From positions 12,532,115 to 12,596,114 of the forward strand of contig OY744615.1 in the NCBI GenBank assembly GCA_963556255.1: a stretch of DNA of 64,000 bases, read 5' to 3'. The DNA is from Allolobophora icterica (taxonomy: Eukaryota > Annelida > Clitellata > Crassiclitellata > Lumbricidae). This document shows positions 21,540 through 34,316 of the stretch, piece by piece. Each line of letters begins with the position of its first letter. The first letter of the stretch is position 1. The translations under genes and the position numbers were made by a program. The notes under the pieces are model-generated. The model did no database searches and was not told where the DNA came from. It was given only the letters and a program-made list of their open reading frames with translations.

Positions 21540-24160
21540 AAAACTTACACCATACCACGTAGGAACTTGTAACGTCAGAACTCTGTCACAAATAGAAGCA
21601 TTGGCCTTACTAGTGTTCAGTTAAAGAATTGGAAAGATGCCGACGATGTATAATAGGCCCTTGCGAGATAAAATACTACGAAGAAGAATTATTCTACAAA
21701 GTTCTGACATCGGGAAGATAAGACAACGAGGAAGTAGCAATGGTTTGCAGAAAGCGCTACGAACAATGACAGCATACAACCTGATATCACAGCGCCTGAT
21801 GTTTCCATCGTTTCGCACCAATTTTCCCTCGATAACAGTCATCAAAGCCTATCCCCCCATATTGATACGTTTTTATGAACAACTCCAACAGATAATAATG
21901 CACCGATCCCCCTTCCCATGGCACAACGCAAAGGTTGGCAGTGAGAGCGATACCTGGATATACAGAGTCGGTTCAAGATCAATAATTAGCTAGACATGAA
22001 TCAAATCCAATATATAGCAAATAATACTAGAATTAATGAGAAACCCGTATATTACAATTTGTCCATTTTCTCTAGTAAAACTCAGGAATAAAATGCGTAA
22101 ACACGGTGTAAGTAAATCCTTGTAAAAAAATTATCCATTTTCATGTAAAAAGATCAAGGTCATTGAAACACTATAGAAAAGCCTCTGTGAAAAACTGTAG
22201 CTTGATATTGTATCTACATAGCCTAGGAATAAATCTAGGCTACTAGTGTTCATTATGCTTATATAATTATTAGTGAACTGAAACATCACTGTAAAAATTA
22301 ATTTTTATTACTCAAGAGACACTTTTCTGGTTTTCCATGCTACCAAATTTTGACAATTTCTGTCGTCTATCTTTTCCACAAGATGGGACTCGATAGAAAT
22401 GGTTGCAAGACCACTGAGTCTGAGTTGAGAAATAGTAGAACGCAAGTAAGTTTTTATTAGTTTCCGGGGAAGTTGCGCTCATCGGAGGCAAGAGAAACAG
22501 GCAGAGTTAAATAGGCCTATATTAGAAGAGCAATCTTTAAATTAGGAAAACTCTTGTCAGTGATGTACCGTAACATATTTCACAACTATTAGGTTCCATC
22601 CTATAGGTAGAGTAGAGCGTCGCAAAGTTGTTCGGCAGAAAGATCAGATTCCTCACCAGCTGTATATCATAAGAGCGGCTTACAAATCAACGCGATGTTT
22701 TAAATGAATTTTCCGCCTGGAGAGGCACCAGTGGTAAGTACGGATGGGAAACAGGAATGACAGTGGGGAAAACTCCTTCAGGTCTGTGCAACAAACGACC
22801 CTAGGGTACTGAAACTGTTTTTGAACAAAAGAAACCGAGAACAAAATGGACATTGACATCACACAATGGTAAGACGCATTGTAATCGTAATCGTGATCTC
22901 CAATTTTCTAAAGCGCCGCTTTAAAGCTAAGCGCAAATCACAAGCTTATTCACGAGCGCTGCGTCGTATCCGAGGGGTTGTCCAGAGATCGATGTCCATT
23001 GGTGGTCCGAGTCCAGTTGCCAGAGAGATCAGAGAGGCAGAACAGCTGTTACGGCGGGCTTCGTTGAGGTCGAGATTTTTGGAAGGCAGAGGATCAGATG
23101 GATTAGGGTTGGAATTCCTGAAGAGGTGAGTCTTCAGTTTGAAATGGAAAGCCCGTGCAGTGATGAATAGAGGAGCCTGAGGTAGACGACGGTGAGTGGT
23201 GAGTGGCGCTATTGTTGAAGGAACCGAGAAAATGAGCAATTAGGAACTGAGGAAATGCGCAATTAAGAACTGAGAAACTGCGGAATTGTCTAACGCATAA
23301 CTTGATAATAAACAAAAGGTGGAGCGCAAACTGCAGATTAACTAGCGTGCAAGCTAGTCATCGCCCACTTAAAATGAGGCGTAGGAGAGGAATCCGAACA
23401 GCAGAGAACAATCAGTATATCAATAATTTGAAAGATGAAGACATCAGACAGAAACACGAATAGGAGATAACGAGGGAAAGAATCATTGATCATCCTAGAA
23501 TGCAATTATGTGAACAAACTTTTAAAAAGCAATACAAACAGCAGTCAGTAACACACTAGAACGAGCTCACAAGAAGCCTAAAGACAGTTGGATACCAGAC
23601 GAAGTGCTAGAACTTGTGAAGGTGGAATAAAAGAGCAGACTAACAATTCAGAAGACTTCTATAGTTAGGAGAGATGCCAGTTGATCGAATCCCAAACAAT
23701 GAAGAAAAACCCGAATCCCAAACAATGAAGAAAAGAAAAACAAAGAAACACAAAAATTCTGCGCTGGATTATACGTGCTAAAGATATAACAAGAAAGACT
23801 TAGAAAGTCTTAGACGAACATTGAGGGGAGCACTGGACTTGACAAAAAGCTGATGAACCTGGGGCGTACCCGTCGCCACCAAATGTCCGGCGTCAGAAAC
23901 TTAAATGCTGATGGCGGTATGCATTTTCATGGCTTAGGCCTCTAACAGAACACAAAAGTGTGATAAGGACACTGGTGAGTCTAAAGCTCTAGAACTGCTG
24001 CCTGTAACAGGTGCCTGAGCACGAGTATTAGAAGGAAAATCATTACACAACGCATGAGTAACCACAGAAAGCCCTCTGATGCACTAAAGAAGTCCTTAAC
24101 ACGGCCTATGAACTTATGCGAGCGCAAGAACCACGAGAATTTCCTGTAGGCCTAGCAAAA
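21540..24160 (+). pseudogene. Possible heavily decayed LINE, plus strand
   Basis: Two short hints lie in the expected order: 21548-21600 reads like an endonuclease start (YHVGTCNVRTLSQIEAL) and 23560-23630 like an RTE-type linker (HKKPKDSWIPDEVLELVK). The intervening sequence carries many stops and one repeat of the GCGC-end family (22900-23130). A 28-bp direct duplication is at about 23687-23740. Weak evidence; this may be two unrelated fragments. Confidence 0.35.
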
Positions 24161-24219
24161 ATGGGACAAAGTCCAATCAGAATGCACTACCAACTAATTC
24201 AACGGATTCGGCTATTTAC

Positions 24220-24403
24220 CTGTCACGCCACAAGTTCCGTGACTTCTTTCGTCTTCTTCAAGTCTGTCTGGGTGCAGATGAAGTCCAGCTGGTAAAGCCG
24301 ATCTTCGGTATATCAGGTGAGGATGACCTGTTCCCTCGGGCGGGTCATGACCTCTGACCGGTTCGATAAAGTAGTCGTTGTCTCCAATCCGAATTAACCC
24401 ATG
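24220..24403 (-). CDS. ADAMTS7/12: ADAMTS7/12-like gene, exon E2 (prodomain, Cys region)
   Basis: Acceptor tgtatag, donor GTAAAT; enters in phase 0 and leaves one base. The peptide reads HGLIRIGDNDYFIEPV, then GHPHLIYRR, ending near HGTCGVT. This is the conserved second half of the ADAMTS prodomain: G-L-I-R, Y-F-I-E-P, H-P-H-x-x-Y-R-R and the CGV cysteine thought to contribute to latency. E1 ends ATCNGL and E2 starts HGLIR, giving the family's C-x-G-L-x-G-L-I-R without a gap. A long ATA-type microsatellite lies about 70 bp upstream on the coding strand. Recognition rests on motifs and phase, not on a database search. Confidence 0.88.
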
Positions 24404-24470
24404 CTATACAGGAGAAGGAAGACAGGCCTCTGTGTGTATAAAATGATGACGACGATAATGATAATGAATT

Positions 24471-24636
<166 letters not shown>

Positions 24637-24647
24637 GACACGGTATA

Positions 24648-25004
24648 ATGGTAGACACGGTGGCTGCCTCTTATATCACGGAAACGGCGGCCGCGGCAGG
24701 AGGGGCGGCGGAGGTGGCTGCTACGAGAAAGAACATCAAGTACTCTGAACTACAGAGGAGATACATTTTCATACCTGTAGCGGTGGAAACCTTCGGTCCC
24801 CTCAACAGAGAAGGCCTTGCCTTTCTATCTGAACTTGGTCGCCGGCTTTCAAAAACCACCGATGACTCCCGCGAATCAAACTTCCTATTCAAGAGTCTAT
24901 CAGTGATGGTGCAGCGCTTCAACGCAGTGGCCTTCCAAGGCGCTATGTCAAAGCTGCCCGGAGCCAAAGAACAACAAACCCGTCTTTATACATCGCCTTC
25001 TTAA
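24648..25004 (+). pseudogene. Retroelement ORF 3' fragment
   Basis: A 118-codon frame includes KYSELQRRYIFIPVAVETFG, then LAFLSELGRRLS, SRESNFLFKSLSVMVQRFNA. From memory this resembles the C-terminal end of polyproteins of dispersed retroelements in marine invertebrates, where F-L-F-Q-R-L-S-V-x-I-Q-R-F-N-A recurs. It sits between two long AAT/ATA arrays. The exact clade is uncertain. Confidence 0.6.
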
Positions 25005-25074
25005 CGGAGGTAGCGGCGGGAAACTCGTTTTGAGAGTGAACAGAACCTAGACATGAATTCTCGGATTATGATGA

Positions 25075-25242
<168 letters not shown>

Positions 25243-25410
25243 AAATAATTTAGCCTAATAAAAAAGTAATATTGATAAAAAATATGGGGTAATAAAATGC
25301 TGATAATAATGAAAGAAAATAACGAGAGTTGCAATTGTGATAGTGCTAGAAGTTCGTTCAGGTGGAGTATGACAAAGACTGCTGATTGTAACATCAGATA
25401 TAATGATGAT

Positions 25411-25649
25411 CAGTGCTTTTTTTCTGGAAAAAAAGGTTCCGGAACGGAACAATGGGTTCCGGAACGCAACAATTATGGGCGGGCTAAAATCCTGAGAAAA
25501 TCGGGATTGGGGGTTGGTATGGGTCTCAGTAAACACTGAAAACAGTTCAAAAACACTGAAATTAAATAAAAATAACTAAATTATTGTTTTTATTATTTGT
25601 AGTACCTGAAAAAGGTGCCGGAACGCCGTTCCGGCTGAAAAAAGCACTG
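25411..25649. mobile_element. hAT-like MITE, family A copy 2
   Basis: 239 bp, termini CAGTGCTTTTTTTCTGG and CTGAAAAAAGCACTG; flanks ATGATGAT / ATGGTGAT (7 of 8). Contains GGTTCCGGAACGGAAC near the left end and GGTGCCGGAACGCCG near the right end. Non-coding. Confidence 0.88.
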
Positions 25650-25699
25650 ATGGTGATTGGCACGAATAAGGCGGTGATAGCGGTGATAGTGGATACGAT

Positions 25700-25790
25700 T
25701 AGTAGAGGGTCAGTGAGAGCGCCTCTGAGTAGGTATCTGAAGAGGCGCTTTATCAAATTCTCAGAATGAATGAATTAATGAATGAGAGTG
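25700..25790 (+). mobile_element. LINE 3'-end fragment
   Basis: GAGAGCGCCTCTGAGTAGG, then TGAAGAGGCGCTTTATCAAAT and an AATGAATG-type tail: another copy of the shared LINE 3' terminus. Confidence 0.6.
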
Positions 25791-25903
25791 GATCATGAGA
25801 GTAGATGCAGAGAACAGTAACGATTTGATAGCTGATGTTGAAGGTGATGGCGAGCAGTCGTAGTGGTTAGTAATGGCGAATGTTAACAGTGACAACGAAT
25901 CCA

Positions 25904-25937
25904 GATAACGGTTATTTCTTCCGAAATAACCGTTATC
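25904..25937. repeat. Perfect hairpin, 15-bp arms, 4-nt loop
   Basis: GATAACGGTTATTTC, then TTCC, then GAAATAACCGTTATC. The following 26,000-26,070 sequence has degenerate TCTGT/TCGGTATC repeats. Confidence 0.92.
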
Positions 25938-26522
25938 TTATGTGCTTTGTCTTCGGTATCTGGTATATGTTGTCTGTCTGGTTTCGGTCTGTGGTCTGTA
26001 TTTGTCTGTCTTCGGTCTCTGGTATCTGTTGTCTGTCTTCGACCTCGAGTCTCTGCTGTCTGTACTCGATGTCCGATCTCCTTGGCTTCTCTTCTATCTT
26101 TAATGATTCTGATTTTTGTTATTCCTAAATTGAATTTGTTCAGAATCTGCCATTTTTCGACGACTTGTGAAATGCAACAACGGCGCCGTGTAAAAAGTTT
26201 TCAGAATAAAAGAAATGATCGTTTAAGATCGTGGGAGTGATCGCTGTTCCCTTGAGCATTTAGTGGTGGGTGGAATAATTTCTCAGCATTCTCCCGACAG
26301 AATGGAGTCAATTGAAGACAATGAGAGGACTCATTGACACCTGCCAACTAATAGAGGTCAAACAGTCTGAACTAGAAAAGTCAGACAGTTCAAGTGAAAG
26401 GTCGCCGATGAGAAGGGAACTCGGCCATAATTCGCTTCTTATCATTAACTTTGCTTTTCCAGGCATATCTGCAGTCTCATGGGGAAAGAAACAGTCGCAC
26501 CGAGTGGGGTAATGAGACAGTC

Positions 26523-27281
26523 GCACCGAGTGGGGTAAAGATTGCGTTTCTAAAAAGTGTTCGCATACCTAACGTTGAAGGGCAAGTGCTGGAATAATGC
26601 TAACCGTTTAGTATTTGAATGGAGAAACTATTAGGATTGGTAGCGGAACTAATAATTGTTCCAGTATTACGGGTAGAGCTCCTCTGTTCACTTAGAAGCT
26701 GTAGGTTTGTGTTTGGCTAAGGGAAAGCGTATGGTTAAGAACCTACGATGGTTTGATTATGTAGAATTTTTACCTGTAGGATGGTGAACTTATGGTCATG
26801 ACTAATGGAATTCTAGACTATGATACTAAGTCCAGCTGTAATTCAAGAGGAGCTTATCAAAACCCAACAGAGGATAAGCCTAAGTGTTGATTTGCAACTG
26901 CGATATCAGTTTTAAAGTAACCTGCATTGCTCAAACGAATGCTAGTCATCTGTCAGGCGATTTTGTGCCCGCAATATAAGTAAGTTCTTAGACTATGCTA
27001 CAAAGCGCTCACTGGGATTGTTTGGACCTGACAAAAGAACAGTAGGACTATAATTATGCACTTAGTGTTTTTCGAACACAAGCCCTATTCTTACGGAACC
27101 AAGTGAGGTTTGACTGGTTCTGGAACGTAATCAAACATCGCCCGGAGTCTTCGGAGTCGTGTCATAAAGCAAACCCGTCAAGAAAGCGGTTCGAGATATC
27201 AACCAGGCACCGGAGGTTTGCTGAAACACGCACTCATACACACGTACACATAAACACCCACACATTGGCCGACGTGGTGCA
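26523..27281. repeat. ~760-bp duplicated segment, copy 1
   Basis: From TCGCACCGAGTGGGGTA to GGCCGACGTGGTGCA, cut by the N gap. It aligns along its length with 27482-28257, with scattered substitutions and small indels. No gene recognised. Confidence 0.9.
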
Positions 27282-27481
27282 NNNNNNNNNNNNNNNNNNN
27301 NNNNNNNNNNNNNNNNNNNNNNNNNNNNNNNNNNNNNNNNNNNNNNNNNNNNNNNNNNNNNNNNNNNNNNNNNNNNNNNNNNNNNNNNNNNNNNNNNNNN
27401 NNNNNNNNNNNNNNNNNNNNNNNNNNNNNNNNNNNNNNNNNNNNNNNNNNNNNNNNNNNNNNNNNNNNNNNNNNNNNNNNN
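27282..27481. other. Assembly gap (200 N)
   Basis: Exactly 200 unknown bases. True length and content are unknown; it lies between two copies of the same segment. Confidence 0.99.
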
Positions 27482-28257
27482 TCGCACCGAGTAGGGTACA
27501 GATTTCGTTTCGAAAAAGTGGTCGTATTCCTAATGTTGAAGGGCAAGTGTTGGAATTATGCTAACCGTTTAGTATTTGAATGGAGCAACTATTAGGATTG
27601 GTAGCGGAACTAATAATTGCTCCAGTATTACGGATAGAGTTCCTCTGTTCACTTAGAAGCTGTGGGTTTGTGTTGGCTAAGGGAAAGCGTATGGTTAAGA
27701 ACCTACGACAGTTTAAGTAGGTATAATTTTTACCTGTAGGATGGTAAACTTATGGTTATGACTAATGGAATTCTAGACTATGATACTAAGTCCAGCTGTA
27801 ATTCAAGAGGAGCTTATCAAAACCCTAGGGATAAGAGGATAAGCCTAAGTGTTGATTTGCAACTGCGATATTAGTTTTAAAGTAACCTGCATTGCTCAAA
27901 CGAATGCTAGTCATCTGTCAGGCGATTTTGTGCCCGCAATATAAGTAAGTTCTAGGCTAAGAAATACGGGCCTTAGACTATACTACAAAGCGCTCACTGG
28001 GATTGTTCGGACATGACCAAAGAACAGTAGGACTGTACTTGGTGTTTTTCGAATACAAGCCCTATTCTTACTGAACCAGGTGATGTTTGACTGGTTCTGG
28101 AACGTAATCAAACATCGCCCGGGGATTTTCGGAGTCGTGTCATAAAGCAAACCCGTCAAGAAAGCGGTTCGAGATATCAACCAGGCACCGGAGGTTTGTT
28201 GAAACACGCACTCATACAGACACACATAAACACCCACACACTGGCCGACGTGGTGCA
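27482..28257. repeat. ~775-bp duplicated segment, copy 2
   Basis: Starts TCGCACCGAGTAGGGTA and ends GGCCGACGTGGTGCACA. It differs from copy 1 by small indels, for example extra sequence near 27955-27975, and single-base changes. Copy 2 continues into a (CTG)n run at 28272-28302. Confidence 0.9.
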
Positions 28258-28271
28258 CAACACGAATCCTG

Positions 28272-28303
<32 letters not shown>

Positions 28304-28687
28304 ACCAAGGGAGCAGATATTAGAGGTCCCTTCATCATTACGGCTTGGCCCATCTGTACCCACCAGTCGGCCCTGTCTTTTATCTTGTAGATAACGAAAG
28401 AAAGCGGCGTACATGCATAAAGACCTCTCCCGCCTATCCCTCCTCCTTTTCCTCCTCCTTCTCCTCCTCATCTTCCTCCTCCTTGTCTTCCTCTTCTTAC
28501 TCCTCCTCCTGCAACGCACGTAGCTAAGGTTGTTGCGGGAGGAGTCAGCGGGGGTTTGAACATGGAAAAACCTGAAGGACATGTCAGCAGGCGAGCAAAA
28601 ATTTGTCTCCGGAAGAAGTCCTTAGAAATATACTGACATTAAGGGTAATGATGATGTTGCTGCTGCTGCTGATAATGATGAAGAGTA

Positions 28688-28985
<298 letters not shown>

Positions 28986-29011
28986 GATTTCTTCAATTGC
29001 TCTAATCTTAC

Positions 29012-29400
29012 CAGGCCGTTACAGGTTGCTATGGCAGCGGTCGACTGTGAACGACCTTTGACCTGTCCGGTGAAGTGACACCTGTTGTCGGAAATGCGTT
29101 GTCCTCTGATTCCTGTGAGGTTGGCGTAGGTAGAGTTTCGATGTTCGACGACGAGACCAGGACCGAAGAGGCGGTCATTGGCGGTCAGTTGGAGATGGAC
29201 ATCCTCGCCCTCGATCTTGACCTTGTAGTGGACAGGACTGACGGGGTCATCACTGACCCTGGAGGTGTCTCGTCGTCTACGTCGAGAGTCGTCTTTTGGC
29301 GTCAGGAAGTGACGTAATGAGTGAGACACGTGATCTCCGAATTCGTTGACTTTGGTCGGAATGGATATCTCGTAACTGGTTAGAGAGCTGGCGAATTCGC
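29012..29400 (-). CDS. ADAMTS7/12: ADAMTS7/12-like gene, exon E1 (prodomain)
   Basis: First exon visible in transcription order, 129 codons plus two leading bases. It begins after the acceptor atttcag and ends at a GTAAGA donor. The peptide contains YEISIP, then HYKVKIEGEDVHLQLTAN, a Cys in DNRCHFTGQV and ATCNGL at the end, which is the usual layout of an ADAMTS prodomain (compare the family pattern Y-E-hydrophobic, L-x-L-T-A-N, C-x-x-x-G). A run of five arginines (SRRRRRD) may be an internal proprotein-convertase site. The prodomain keeps the protease latent and helps folding in the secretory pathway. The exon enters in phase 2, so a preceding exon with the start codon and signal peptide is required and was not found. 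A 160-bp GA/TC tract lies in the intron about 30 bp beyond the donor. Confidence 0.88.
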
Positions 29401-30214
29401 CTGAAATTAGTCATCAACATAATTATGATGAGCATGTCTATGAACGCATCCCTGGATGTGACGAATCACTCTAGCTGCTCTGATTTACTACAACTCTTCA
29501 GTTAATCCAGTCTCAAATGACTAAGAAAGAAAAGAGCTAGCAGAACTCCAATTACTCTGCGGATATATAATATCCTCCAGTTGACCCAGTGCCTAGTTAC
29601 GGATATTTACAAAACGTCACCTCTCTTCAGTCAGTAAAAAGCTTCGGAACAAATACTTAAACATATATCATATTACAAGTAAATGATCTCCTTGTGTACG
29701 TATGTATGCGTGTATGTTTATCTGTATGCATGTATGTATGTGTGTATGTATGTATGTATGTATGTATGTATGTATGTGTGTATGTATGTATATATGTATG
29801 TGTATGTATGCATGGATGGATAGATGTATGGGTGGATGGATGGATGTATGTATGGATTAGAGGTCAGCCGGAAATCGCCTCGGACATTTGCCTCGGCCGC
29901 ATATCCCGTTTTTCAGCACTATTCGGAAGTATTCGCCTCGGCAAATACTGTACACACAAATAGTTGCTAGTCTGCCTCACATGCCGGAATTGATACTCAT
30001 GGTTGCCTCATGGCTAGCTTAAGGGCTGCTCTTCTTCTTCCTCTTCTTCTTCTTCAGTGGATACGATGTCGACAGGTGACGCTCCAAGTCAGAACCAACA
30101 CAAGATTTGAACGCCACGGACACCTGTCAAGCACTATATCCCTCAACCCCGTCCCTTTCCCCGTACGTGATCTTCTACAGGCTGAAGCGATTGCACGGCA
30201 TGCGTCCGTCTGGC

Positions 30215-30256
<42 letters not shown>

Positions 30257-30743
30257 CCTTTATCTCTCTTTCCGTCTGTCTGTTTCTTCTACTTTCACCT
30301 TACCTATTTACACCAGCTGTAAGTCTTTCGCTTAAACCAAACGTTCGCCAGGGGCGTTGTGGACACTTCCTTTTATTCAGCGTTAAAACTTCGGAGCGTT
30401 TAAACACGAGGCCGGAGGTCCTAAGCGCACAGTCACCGCCTGTGTTGCCGCATTCCAGAAAGGCCAGAATACTAGATTTACGCCGTAAATCCTCTTATAC
30501 AACTCTACAATTCACCGCTCGCCCGATGTGATTTTATGGGGCGCTGTTTAATTTATTAAACTGGCTGCCGCCGCTGTACACGTAGGTGCCACTGGGATCT
30601 ATCAACAGCGCTCTGGCTATTAGCACAAATGTGTTCGTTAGCAAACAGCAACAGACAGTGACTCATTAACATTCTGCTCCAATTTCTTTAGATTGGAGAT
30701 TTAAATTCTTTAATATACAAATAAGTATATATATATATATATA
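29401..30743. other. Upstream of E1: simple repeats, no supported exon
   Basis: Contains (TATG)n at 29698-29850 and TCTG/TC repeats at 30217-30260. A short segment at 30405-30440 (reading NTRPEVLSAQS) matches 35690-36090 and is probably a LINE fragment. I see no minus-strand signal-peptide exon here. Confidence 0.5.
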
Positions 30744-31536
30744 CAGGGTGGGCCAGTAGGAATGCACCAACTTTGACGCCTTATAACTTTAATACCTTTT
30801 ATCTGAGCGTATACTGTCCAATATATCAGATTGAAGATAATTATCCATTTTATCATTCTGCAAAATATCTACGAGATACTATTACGACATTTTTAGATAA
30901 TGCTATTAATATTCGATGTACCATTTTCGATTAATATTCGATGTGCCATTATGACGTGAACGATGCGCCGGCGTTCCATCTTGCTGAAAGATGTAACCAT
31001 CAACTCCAGACAGTTGGCGAATATCCGAACAGTCCGGATTTAAACCCGGTTGACTATTCGATCTGGGGTTGTCTTCAGCAACTGGTCTATCGTGAACCGA
31101 TACGTGACGTTGAACACTTGAAAGACGTGATTCTTTGCTGCTGGGCTGAGATAACCCAAGCACTGGTGGACTCAGCCATCGATCAGTGGTCGTCTCGTGT
31201 TGATGCAGTCATTAAAGCACGTGGTGGACATATTGAGTATCTGTTTGACTGATGATAAATTCACTCAAGATATTAATTGTTAGTACTAAGTGATTGTTTA
31301 GAATTGACATCTTCAGTTTCAGACTTTTGTTTTTTCTTGCAGTTTTATGGCTGCAAAATGGCACATCGAATATTAATATGATTATCTCAAAACGTCGTAA
31401 TAGTATCTCGTAGATATTTGGCAGAATGATAAAATGGATAATTATCTTCAATTTGATATATTGGACAAGACGCTCACATAAAAATTATTCAAGTTATAAG
31501 GCGTCAAAGTTGGTGCATTCCTACTGGCCCACCCTG
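30744..31536 (+). mobile_element. mariner/Tc1-type element with ~200-bp terminal inverted repeats
   Basis: 793 bp. Both ends read CAGGGTGGGCCAGTAGGAAT and continue as inverted repeats for about 200 bp (to about 30955 and from about 31341). TA dinucleotides flank it, inside (TA)n runs at 30728-30743 and 31537-31562. The middle holds only the end of a transposase. Internally deleted and rearranged, so non-autonomous. Confidence 0.92.
30940..31252 (+). pseudogene. mariner-type transposase C-terminal part with inverted segment
   Basis: On the plus strand 31015-31252 reads EYPNSPDLNPVDYSIWG, then VYREPIRDVEHLKDV and GGHIEYLFD before a stop: the third-Asp block and C-terminus of a DD34-37D-type transposase. 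On the minus strand about 30943-31010 reads DGYIFQQDGTPAHRSRHN, the second-Asp block. In an intact gene these two blocks are on the same strand, so about 70 bp has been inverted. Confidence 0.88.
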
Positions 31537-31639
31537 TATATATATATATATATATATATATAATGATTTTGTCATTCAAAATATAAAAGTGAGATGAAGA
31601 TGCTACAACGCTGTCACCTTATGTTTTATGTTGCCTTCA

Positions 31640-31856
<217 letters not shown>

Positions 31857-32125
31857 CATCTGGACTCTTGCACGTAGCCGAAGTGTTCAAGCAATTCCAA
31901 TTACTGCTCCTAAAAGATGTCATAGGCTATACACAAGATACATCAACCAACAAACTTCGACGAAAAGGTCATTAGGCTTAGCATATTGCCAGTTGTTAGT
32001 TGAGCGCCGCCCACGTCTTGCTGTAGGTCATTGTAAATCTGGAGAATTTTTATAGGCTATCGAATCACCTTAAAACCCTGGCGAGGGATTTGCACGCACG
32101 AGATAGAAAGAAAGAGCAGAGATAA

Positions 32126-32850
<725 letters not shown>

Positions 32851-34047
32851 AGAGAGCTACGAACCTTGTCGATTATCGTGAAATTCAAGTGAGGGTTGTT
32901 CAAGGGCGTATGTCTTTCCCAAATCTAAATGGACTGCAGTCGTGAAGAAAGCAATCAACATTAACTCCGCTTCGAGGCGAGTCATTAACAATCGATTCCA
33001 GAAAGACCACATAGCGACGTCTTCTGCTCCTCGTCAAAAGAAGCCTCTTTATCTCTCTATGTCTTTCTGTAGCACCTGCTTTGTGTCACGTCTCCCTCAA
33101 ATGACTCTCCTTTGCTAGCTTAAACGATAATTCTAGTGTCTACTAATAAAATCAAAAGTTTTAAATATTCCTAAAAGTTTTTCACAGTGTTCGGTTATGA
33201 CTATTCAGTCAACAAGTTCGGCAAATAGATGAAGCTGTTCTGAGAAAGATGTGCTTTCGGTGGCATCGCGTTTGATTAGGTTGAGCAGCAATCCTAACAG
33301 TTGTCGTCCATGACTTCGTTTCGACAGAGTATTCTCGACTCAGCAGTTCCGACGACAACTTTCTCAGGTATGTGTAAAATAATGCAAGCGCTGATTCCCG
33401 TAAGAAAGCCGAAGTGTAATGTAATGAGGTGTAACCGTTGTCTGAAGTCCTTGTCGAAGTAGTCGTGATTTCATGCGTGCGTCACATTTAACAGAATTCC
33501 TTTTGTCGACTGGGGCTTGTATCGTGCGCGGAGCTTTTATCGGAGTCGCACACAGAGGCGGTCGAAGGAATGATTGGCCGTTGGAGCCGCCGCTACAGCA
33601 GCAGCAGCTCGCAAAAGCTCCGCTACGGTGGGAGGTGGTTGCGGGGATCTATAATTTCTGATAATGACACGGGGTGGAAATAAATCGGCTGGGCCAACGG
33701 CTAGCGTCGACCTCGATAAACATCAAGACGAACCCGCTGTGATGTTTATCGACTGCAGGCTCTGGGGTTGTCACTGACAGAGTGGTCTTGCCACTGGACG
33801 GCCGGGCGTGCAATGTCTCTTCCAGCCGACGCACATAGCACCGTCTCCTTGATCGCACCGGAAGTTGACGATCAACGTGGACGACGTCTTTGAATTTTTG
33901 TGCTCGTTTCCCGGTGAAGTGTTTCGACGTTGGCGTCAACAGTTTCAACTTCTCTAGCGGATAGATTATAGTCTACGGACCTCAGCACTCATCACCAGCA
34001 GTCGTCTTATAGGCTATGGCAGACAACTATTCTCAGATAATTATCTG
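32851..34047. other. No supported gene
   Basis: Moderately GC-rich between 33480 and 33950. A 99-codon minus-strand frame (33649-33948) and a 62-codon plus frame show no domain or signal peptide that I recognise. Could hold untranslated sequence of some gene; not supported. Confidence 0.4.
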
Positions 34048-34308
34048 CACTACTTTTTTCTGGAAAAAAGGTTCCGGAACGGAAGAAAAGGTTCCGGAAC
34101 GGAATAATTATAAGCGGGTAAAATCCCTAAAAAACGGGATTGGGAGTTGGGAGGGATCTCAATAAACACTTAAGACAGTTCAAAACACTGAATTTAAATT
34201 TAAAAAACTAAATTATTGTTTAATTATTGAAATAAATAAATTATTTTTTAGTACCTGAAAAAGGTGCCGGAACGCCGTTCCGGTGCGTTCCGGCTGAAAA
34301 AAGCACTG
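34048..34308. mobile_element. hAT-like MITE, family A copy 3
   Basis: 261 bp, same internal sequence as copy 2. The left tip is slightly altered (CACTACTTTTTTCTGG). A perfect 8-bp duplication ATTATCTG flanks it, which is strong evidence for a hAT-type insertion. Confidence 0.9.
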
Positions 34309-34316
34309 ATTATCTG

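Noticed and set aside
30010..30531. Plus-strand frame beginning MASLRAALLLPLLLLQW, like a signal peptide
   Set aside because: The hydrophobic part comes from a CTT/CTC-rich tract; the rest has no domain and overlaps TCTG repeats and a LINE fragment.
33649..33948. GC-richer 99-codon minus frame as a first exon
   Set aside because: Basic, no hydrophobic leader and no recognised motif; may be untranslated sequence at most.
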